64,000 bases of DNA, taken from NCBI GenBank assembly GCA_964572045.1, contig CAZNEI010000010.1, forward strand, positions 4,310 through 68,309, read 5' to 3'. The notes beneath the pieces are model-generated. The model was not told the DNA's origin and ran no database searches. It saw only the letters and a program-made list of their open reading frames with translations. This DNA comes from CBDCKR01 sp964572045. GTDB lineage: Bacteria > Gemmatimonadota > Gemmatimonadetes > Longimicrobiales > Gaopeijiaceae. The position numbers and the translations under genes are program-made. Shown in pieces: positions 61,354 through 64,000 of this stretch (positions are counted from its first letter, which is position 1; each line of letters opens with the position of its first letter).

Positions 61354-62862
61354 TTACGGTGCCACGCCGAGGACGTCGGGTCCCACGCCGGCGAGCCCTT
61401 CGACGCTCGAGCGGGCGAAATCCAGCGCGCCTCCCGGGAAGATGCCCAGGTAGAGCACGAGGACGACGGCGGCGCCGAGCGCCACGCGCATCGCCAGCGG
61501 AACGGCGATCGCCCGATGCGCGTTCTCGGACGGCGATTCCCGCATCCACATGAACCAGGCCACCCTCAGGTAGTACCAGTACGACACGAGCGTCGCCAGC
61601 ACGAGGATGACGGACAGATAGATCAGGTCGGCCTCCATGGCTCCCTGCAGAAGGTAGATCTTGCCGATAAAGCCGCCCGTGCCGGGAAAGCCGGCGAGCG
61701 ACAGCAGGAAGATCGACAGCAGGATCGCGAGGACGGGTTGCCTTGGGCCCAGGCCGGCGTACTCCTCGATCCGATGGCGCTCCTCCGTCTGGCGCGACAC
61801 CAGGACGACCACCCCGAACGCGCCGACGTTCATGAGGGTGTAGACGAGCAGGTAGAACAGCAGCCCCGCCGCGGCCGTCTCGTTGGTGGCGACGAGCGCC
61901 ACCATGAGATACCCCGCATGCGCGATCGCCGAATAGGCCAGCATGCGTTTGATGCTCACCTGGGCGAGGGCGATGAGGTTGGCCACGATCATGGTGATGC
62001 CGGCCAGCGCCCAGAGGATCGCCCACCAGCTCTCGTAGGCCCCTCCGAACCCGACCGAGAACACCCTGAGGAACGCCACGAACGCTCCCGCCTTCACCGA
62101 GACGGCCATGAACGCGGTCACCGGCGTGGGCGCCCCCTCGTAGACGTCGGGCGTCCACATGTGGAACGGAACCGCGGACACCTTGAAGGCGAAGCCCACG
62201 GCCAGCAGTGCGATCCCGAAGCCCAGCAGGGCGCCGTGCGCCTGGCCGGCGGCGACGGCCTGGGCCACGTCGGCGATGTGGGTGCTTCGGGCGGCCCCGT
62301 ACACCAGGGCGATCCCGTACAGGAAGAAGCCGGTCGAGAAGGCGCCCAGCATGAAGTACTTCAGCCCCGCCTCGGCCGACTTCCGGTCGCGCCGGTTCAT
62401 CGCCGTCAGCACGTAGACGGCGATCGACATGATCTCGAGGCCGAGGAAGATGACGATCAGGTCCCGGGCCGCCGCCATCACCATCAGACCCACGGTCGAG
62501 TAGATGAGAAGGCCGTAGAACTCGCCGGCCTGCAGCTTCTGGGCCCCGACGTAGGCGATCGAGATGAGGATGCCGAGCCCGAGGCCGGCAAGAAAGATCC
62601 AGTTGGCGAAGAGCGTGAAGCGGTCGACCGCAACCATCGAGGCCGTACCGACTTCGCTGGCTCCGTAGAGCCAGCCGTTCGCCAGCGTGGCGACCAGCAC
62701 ACCCGTGAGCGAGATCCATCCCAGATGGGCCGCCACCCTGGGGTTCTCCCGCTGACGCCGGCCGACGCCCAGGAGCAGGACCAGCATCCCCCACGCCGAG
62801 AGCACGATCTCGGGCGCGAGGGCGATCAGGAAGTGCCACTGGTGGGTGAAGTCAAGCTGCAT
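61354..62862 (-). CDS. nuoN: NADH-quinone oxidoreductase subunit N (502 aa)
   Basis: Antiporter-like membrane subunit of complex I with about 14 helices. Visible landmarks: ALAPEIVLSAWGMLVLLLG at the start, FLGLEIMSIAVYVLTAMNR with the key Glu on helix 5, the Lys in EAGLKYFMLGAFSTGFFLYG and VPFHMWTPDVYEGAPTPVTA. Its start is 3 nt after the nuoM stop. Confidence 0.95.
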   Translation of the reverse strand: MQLDFTHQWHFLIALAPEIVLSAWGMLVLLLGVGRRQRENPRVAAHLGWISLTGVLVATLANGWLYGASEVGTASMVAVDRFTLFANWIFLAGLGLGILISIAYVGAQKLQAGEFYGLLIYSTVGLMVMAAARDLIVIFLGLEIMSIAVYVLTAMNRRDRKSAEAGLKYFMLGAFSTGFFLYGIALVYGAARSTHIADVAQAVAAGQAHGALLGFGIALLAVGFAFKVSAVPFHMWTPDVYEGAPTPVTAFMAVSVKAGAFVAFLRVFSVGFGGAYESWWAILWALAGITMIVANLIALAQVSIKRMLAYSAIAHAGYLMVALVATNETAAAGLLFYLLVYTLMNVGAFGVVVLVSRQTEERHRIEEYAGLGPRQPVLAILLSIFLLSLAGFPGTGGFIGKIYLLQGAMEADLIYLSVILVLATLVSYWYYLRVAWFMWMRESPSENAHRAIAVPLAMRVALGAAVVLVLYLGIFPGGALDFARSSVEGLAGVGPDVLGVAP

Positions 62863-62865
62863 GGC

Positions 62866-64000
62866 TCAGTCTACCGCGTCGGGGGCCCCGTGGGCGTCAG
62901 GGGCGGCGGGCTCGGCGGCCCCGAGTGCCGGACGGGCGGCCGCCTCCACGCGTTCGATCACCGCCTGCACGCTCGGCTCCATGCGGCGGAGCAGCGGCGT
63001 GGGATGCACGCCGATCCAGATGAGAAGAGCGAGCATCGGGGCGAGAATCGTGATCTCGCGGCGCGAGAGATCGTCGATCGTGCGGTTCTCCTCCCCCTCG
63101 AGCGCGTTGAAGAAGATCCTCTGGACCATCGGCAGCATGTAGTAGGCCGCGAAGATCACTCCCGTGGCGGCGAGCGTGCCGAGGACGGGATGCCGCTCGA
63201 ACGTGGCGAGGAGCGCAAGGAACTCGCCGACGAAGCCGCTCGTGCCGGGAAGGCCGATCGAGGCCAGGGCGGTGATCACGAACGCGGTGGCGAACCACGG
63301 GGCCACGCGCCCCAGCCCGCCGAAGTCCTCGATCTCCCGCGTGTGCCGGCGCTCGTAGAGCATCCCGAGCAACAGGAAGAGGGTGCCGGTCGAGATCCCG
63401 TGCGAGATCATCACGAGCATGCCGCCCTGCAGCCCGTGGACGCTCAGCGCGAAGATTCCGATCACCACGAAGCCCATGTGGGCCACCGAGGTGTAGGCGA
63501 CGAGCTTCTTGGCGTCCGGCTGCACCGCGGCCACCCAGGCCGCGTAGATGATCCCCACGACGCCCAGCACCAGCATCGTCATGACCACCGCGGGGTGTTG
63601 GGACGCCAGGGGGAAGAAGGGCAGAAGGAACCGCACGAACCCGTAGGTCCCCATCTTCAGGAGCACGGCGGCCAGCACGACCGACCCGGGAGTCGGCGCC
63701 TCGACGTGGGCGTCGGGCAGCCAGGTGTGGAACGGGAAGAGCGGGACCTTGATCGCGAAGGCGAGCGCGAACGCCGCGAAGAGCCAGAGCTGCTCGGGGG
63801 GCGACAGCGGCACCTGCATCAGGTCGAGGAACGCGAACGAGGGCGCGCCCCCCAGCGTCCTCGCCCGGAAGTAGAGGTAGAGGATGCCGACCAGCATGAG
63901 CAGGGATCCGAGGGCGGTGTAGAGGAAGAACTTCACCGCCGCGTAGATCCTGCGCTCCCCGCCCCAGATGCCCACGATGAAGTACATCGGGATCAGCGTG
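62866..64000 (-). CDS. nuoM: NADH-quinone oxidoreductase subunit M, C-terminal part (gene runs off the window end)
   Basis: The reading frame stays open to the last base (T-L-I-P-M-Y-F at the edge), matching the middle of NuoM. Visible: IPMYFIVGIWGG, AVKFFLYTALGSLLMLVG with the conserved Lys, LFPFHTWLPDAHVEAPTPGS and VAYTSVAHMGFVVIGIF. The last ~35 residues are Ala/Pro-rich. The 5' part and upstream nuo genes lie outside the window. Confidence 0.95.
   Translation of the reverse strand, partial: TLIPMYFIVGIWGGERRIYAAVKFFLYTALGSLLMLVGILYLYFRARTLGGAPSFAFLDLMQVPLSPPEQLWLFAAFALAFAIKVPLFPFHTWLPDAHVEAPTPGSVVLAAVLLKMGTYGFVRFLLPFFPLASQHPAVVMTMLVLGVVGIIYAAWVAAVQPDAKKLVAYTSVAHMGFVVIGIFALSVHGLQGGMLVMISHGISTGTLFLLLGMLYERRHTREIEDFGGLGRVAPWFATAFVITALASIGLPGTSGFVGEFLALLATFERHPVLGTLAATGVIFAAYYMLPMVQRIFFNALEGEENRTIDDLSRREITILAPMLALLIWIGVHPTPLLRRMEPSVQAVIERVEAAARPALGAAEPAAPDAHGAPDAVD

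Overview
The window is 64 kb of GC-rich DNA (about two thirds G+C by eye) from a Gram-negative, LPS-making, respiring bacterium. It has a complete Kdo/LPS-export gene set, NADH dehydrogenase genes, lipoproteins and RlpA. Gene content and style (OstA-type LptA, Crp regulator, many Pro/Ala/Arg-rich proteins, GTG/TTG starts coupled to upstream stops) fit Gemmatimonadota or a nearby phylum. That placement is inference. A run of exactly 100 N at 31448-31547 shows this is a scaffold, probably from a draft or metagenome assembly. No rRNA, tRNA, CRISPR array, insertion sequence or prophage was seen.

Region 1 (2-6045, + strand) is the most distinctive part: a quinohemoprotein amine dehydrogenase (QHNDH) cluster. 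It runs qhpA (3' end only), qhpD (radical SAM thioether-forming enzyme), qhpC (small cross-linked catalytic gamma subunit), qhpB (beta-propeller subunit), qhpF (ABC exporter) and qhpE (subtilisin-like leader protease). The gamma subunit keeps every residue needed for the three Cys-to-Asp/Glu thioethers and the Cys-Trp cofactor. The pathway implied is: QhpD cross-links the peptide in the cytoplasm, QhpE removes its leader, QhpF exports it, and it assembles with alpha and beta in the periplasm to oxidise primary amines. The FAD monooxygenase QhpG is not present downstream.

Region 2 (6239-17539) is mixed: a HmuY-like anchored protein, threonine dehydratase-type enzyme, acetoacetyl-CoA synthetase, a metallopeptidase lipoprotein, a sirtuin with a desuccinylase-type Tyr/Arg motif, DUF423, an Fsr-like MFS exporter with a Crp/Fnr regulator, a TPR-like membrane protein and RlpA.

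Region 3 (37872 down to 17949, - strand) is a nearly unbroken run of 18 same-strand genes for envelope building. The order is kdsB-pyrG-kdsA-kdsC-kdsD-lptC-lptA-lptB-rpoN, then GT2, wecB, GT4, a YfhO-type membrane protein, a flippase-like membrane protein, a Dpm1-like GT2, a zinc-ribbon protein, PlsC and a methyltransferase. Many junctions overlap by 1-4 nt. The LptA-type protein carries a long acidic 10-residue repeat, and the assembly gap lies inside it.

Region 4 (38005-43991) holds an orphan PabA/TrpG amidotransferase, glutamine-dependent NAD synthetase, an S41 processing protease, a Xer recombinase and a DedA protein. Region 5 (44055-50593, - strand) is ispF plus a classic fatty-acid operon: DUF177-rpmF-plsX-fabH-fabD-fabG-acpP-fabF. 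Region 6 (50731-64000, - strand) has a DUF2157 protein, an M20 peptidase, ndk, an EIIA-like/CBS protein, sucD-sucC, a UPF0182 protein, a phosphohexomutase, nuoN and the 3' part of nuoM.
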